A stretch of DNA of 64,000 nt from Branchiostoma floridae (taxonomy: Eukaryota; Chordata; Leptocardii; Amphioxiformes; Branchiostomatidae): assembly GCF_000003815.2 (NCBI RefSeq), contig NC_049984.1, forward strand, positions 14,175,664 through 14,239,663. The letters run 5' to 3'. Below are positions 62,801 to 64,000 of the stretch, piece by piece. Below the pieces are notes generated by a model. That model ran no database searches, was not told the DNA's origin, and worked only from the letters and a program-made list of their open reading frames with translations. The translations under genes and the position numbers were made by a program. Each line of letters starts with the position of its first letter. Positions within the stretch are counted from its first letter, which is position 1.

Positions 62801-63821
62801 CACGGAGGTTTTTTATCGTTTATCACCGTGTAGTGTTGCAAAACCAAGCTACAAACATCTCAGCAGCTAGCGGGAGGTGAAATCTGGGCCAACGCCAGGC
62901 TGACCGCACAACAAACAACTCGCGGGAGAAAACGCCCTGCGCACTTCAAAATTCAATTTCGGCGCACAATCCCCGGCTGAATCACTATTTCACGCCAACC
63001 CTTTAATGGAACAATATGAGCAGACAGGTGAAAAGCTGCCGGCGTCGGTTGGTATTCCCGATCCGAACGTTTCACACCATAGTGAGTCTTGTACGTGAAG
63101 AGGTACGATTGGGTTCTGGGTGGATTCACCGGACGAGAATGGAAAATAGAAAAATGAAGGAAAGAAAACGAAATGAGAGATGTGGCGTCACTGATGGGGC
63201 CATTCCCTTGCAAGAGGGAACGTTATGCCTAATTTGATATTGGCTCATTTTGCCTGCGCATTATTATTATTCTACCAGTCGATTGAAGGGGGCCTTTATA
63301 ATCCACGATTGAGTTTTACCCTGTTCATTAAGCGAGACGACGGCGACATACATCGCCGCCAATCACTAGGGGAAGTGTTCCGCCCAGAAAACACCCCACT
63401 GCTTCGGTACCACTGATGTGGCACCATTACGGAAAATGGAAAGAGAAAGACGGATTATGTTGCTATCGGTGGATGAGAATGGTAACGAGTGATTTAATAC
63501 CTTTCCTCCCTTCTGCCGAGCCAGCTCGCGAAAGAAATCATCCAGTTCTTTGCCTTCGATAAAGCCATTTCCTACAAAGAAGAAAACACGAGAGAATATT
63601 GTTAAGTTTTATTGAAAGAGAGGATGGGGGTGAAATCGGTTATGATACCAAACATGCTCGAGGTAGCGTCATGTATAGGAATGCGGCGACAAGAAGACAC
63701 AAGTGTTTTTGAACCCACCGTCTTTGTCGAAGTGGTCCCAGACCTCCATGAACTGAGCGGAGGTTAGATCTCCAGTGTACTTGGCTAAAAAGCCGTCGAA
63801 AGCAGCGCTACCCTCCGCCAT
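35872..63821 (-). CDS. CALB1/CALB2-like: Calbindin/calretinin-like hexa-EF-hand Ca2+-binding protein
   Basis: Cytosolic Ca2+ buffer/sensor of the calbindin D28k-calretinin-secretagogin family. Exons in gene order: 63821-63719, 63571-63501, 50791-50786 (microexon), 50214-50125, 49136-49056, 44463-44407, 44181-44104, either 43407-43352 or 42902-42847, 42458-42419, 40496-40491 (microexon), 40199-40146, 39753-39679, 35994-35872. Length is 279 aa with both microexons, 275 without (vertebrate proteins about 261-271). All six loops look canonical: DKDGNGFIEGKE (32-43), DDNKDGRISMNE (79-90), DADCSGYIESEE (123-134), EF4 variable (167-178), DKDKSGTIEDSE (213-224), DIDKDGRLSKDE (258-269). Linkers ILPMEESFLLLFRQQ and LLPVKENFLTQFQ are family hallmarks. 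Every junction is GT/AG and in phase. Intron 2 spans about 12.7 kb. Confidence 0.93.
36514..36523. promoter_or_regulatory. TCTCGCGAGA palindrome
   Basis: Perfect copy of the element usually found in CpG-rich promoters (bound by BANP in vertebrates), here in the last intron of the calbindin-like gene. It could mark an internal promoter. Confidence 0.35.
39050..39205. repeat. Degenerate tandem repeat, three units of 61-64 bp
   Basis: Units start at 39058, 39119 and 39183 with GGTAG(T/C)A(G/T)TGTG(A/G)CA(T/C)AGAG and share ACTAGATT(T/A)TAGA. Intron of the calbindin-like gene. Confidence 0.75.
40491..40496 (-). CDS. CALB1/CALB2-like: 6-nt microexon (Phe-Glu) between EF4 and EF5
   Basis: TTCGAG lies between a strong acceptor (TTTCCCTTTCAACAG) and a strong donor (GTAAGAATT). 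It is phase 0 on both sides and adds FE between LTQFQ and GSRVSREEF. Vertebrate proteins lack the two residues, so the exon is probably optional. Confidence 0.6.
42847..42902 (-). CDS. CALB1/CALB2-like: Alternative EF-hand-4 exon, version A (canonical loop)
   Basis: 56-nt exon, phase 0 in and phase 2 out, encoding LKIFDTNEDGKLDLKELS plus part of a Lys. Acceptor CTCTCACAG, donor TCAAA/GTTTGT. The loop DTNEDGKLDLKE has D1, N3, D5, G6, D9 and E12 in place. It joins in frame to the exon at 42458 (LLPVKENF). It is a homologue of 43352-43407; see that entry. Confidence 0.88.
42996..43228. repeat. Dispersed repeat, copy 1 (between the two EF4 exons)
   Basis: Starts TAGTTTACGGGCT and is colinear with 52208-52418: shared CCGTGG(G/A)ACACC, CGGGCTCGGT-type block, CCTA(G)TCGTGAA, CAGTCCAA and ACATATTTGTGG. 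About 230 bp, same orientation, no coding capacity. Confidence 0.7.
43352..43407 (-). CDS. CALB1/CALB2-like: Alternative EF-hand-4 exon, version B (G6R loop)
   Basis: 56-nt exon with the same phases as version A, encoding LKMFDSNNDRKLELKEMA plus part of a Gln. Acceptor CCCTCTGCAG, donor GCACA/GTTCGT; the first intron bases GTTCGTATC parallel GTTTGTATG of version A, showing tandem exon duplication. The loop DSNNDRKLELKE resembles vertebrate calretinin more closely but has Arg at position 6 (AGG where version A has GGG). Splicing B to A would read CAC TGA, an immediate stop. Confidence 0.87.
44464..49055 (-). other. CALB1/CALB2-like: Intron of the calbindin-like gene without recognised content
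   Basis: 4.6 kb between the exon at 49056-49136 and the EF3 exon. A 133-codon minus frame at 44881-45282 has no family resemblance and is treated as chance. Confidence 0.5.
50786..50791 (-). CDS. CALB1/CALB2-like: 6-nt microexon (Asp-Glu) between EF1 and EF2
   Basis: GATGAG lies between TTTCCCACCCACACAG and GTAAGAGAA, phase 0 on both sides, adding DE between RQKGGK and QPSDQEI. Its acceptor region shares TATGTCTTTCCC with the other microexon, about 10 nt upstream of each. Confidence 0.6.
52208..52418. repeat. Dispersed repeat, copy 2 (intron 2)
   Basis: Diverged copy of 42996-43228 within the calbindin-like gene. Confidence 0.7.
52844..53001. mobile_element. 158-bp MITE with GC-rich inverted repeats
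   Basis: The left arm CACGTTTCCAAACTCGGGCC (from 52844) pairs with the right arm ending GGTTTGGAAACGTG (53001). Arms are about 40 bp with few mismatches and include CCCGGCCGG. AT-rich centre; no clear target duplication. Confidence 0.8.
53354..53500. mobile_element. 147-bp MITE with CATTGCATGCTGGGAGAC termini
   Basis: Left arm 53354-53384 and right arm 53471-53500 are inverted copies (CATTGCATGCTGGGAGAC...GGGCACTAT). The end TCCCAGCATGCAATG resembles the vertebrate ZNF143/STAF element. No coding frame. Confidence 0.82.
57217..57241. repeat. (GATT)n microsatellite
   Basis: Five to six GATT units in the long second intron of the calbindin-like gene. Confidence 0.9.
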
Positions 63822-64000
63822 CCTTGGTCGCGATAAAGGAAAAATACCCAGACAGCCGAGGCAAGGAAACGTAATGAGGAACACCTCTTTGCTCAAAAAT
63901 TGATTTCTCGTAAAATATCTACTGCGCACGCGCCAACCCGGGGGATGGGGGAGGTACTTGCAAGGTGTTCTGGTACTTTTGCTACTGGGTCGCCCCACAA

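Larger units (their letters stand above)
50792..63500 (-). other. CALB1/CALB2-like: Long second intron of the calbindin-like gene
   Basis: 12.7 kb without a further recognisable exon. Apart from the two MITEs, the dispersed repeat copy and the microsatellite listed, I see only low-complexity patches and no gene on the plus strand. Confidence 0.5.

Noticed and set aside
1-64000. CRISPR arrays, bacterial operons or phage genes
   Set aside because: The genes are spliced eukaryotic nuclear genes, and no regularly spaced short repeats of the CRISPR type are present.

Overview
The window looks like nuclear DNA of an invertebrate deuterostome, most likely a lancelet (Branchiostoma). That is an inference from chordate-like but intron-rich genes, compact gene spacing, many small inverted-repeat transposons and an APE-type LINE. 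Exons were built by hand from GT/AG sites, reading phase and protein similarity. Every coding junction below keeps the frame, apart from the uncertain last visible GPAA1 donor.

Layout: (1) 1-4507, minus strand: the N-terminal part of GPAA1, a GPI-transamidase subunit; the rest lies beyond the left edge. (2) 4508-4887: a 380-bp bidirectional promoter. (3) 4888-11403, plus: complete nine-exon CYC1 (mitochondrial cytochrome c1). (4) 12275-22353, plus: complete seven-exon CYP2-clan cytochrome P450 (515 aa). Its 6.2-kb first intron holds a nearly complete antisense LINE, and intron 3 holds a hAT-type MITE with an exact 8-bp target duplication. (5) 24777-28322, minus: a large C2H2 zinc-finger protein made of repeated GGF modules, with a likely untranslated first exon near 29958-30190. 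(6) 30200-33675: no recognisable gene; it holds a hairpin element and candidate CRE and CTCF sites. (7) 35872-63821, minus: a 28-kb calbindin/calretinin-type hexa-EF-hand gene, whose introns carry several MITEs and dispersed repeats.

The most notable system is inside the calbindin-like gene. Two homologous 56-nt exons (43352-43407 and 42847-42902) encode alternative versions of EF-hand 4. Using both creates an immediate stop and using neither shifts the frame, so they should be mutually exclusive; one version replaces the loop-position-6 glycine with arginine. The gene also appears to have two 6-nt microexons (50786-50791 and 40491-40496), each preceded by the same 12-nt intronic motif. Together they could give isoforms with tuned Ca2+ binding. 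A second point is the head-to-head GPAA1/CYC1 pair, which are also near neighbours in the human genome.
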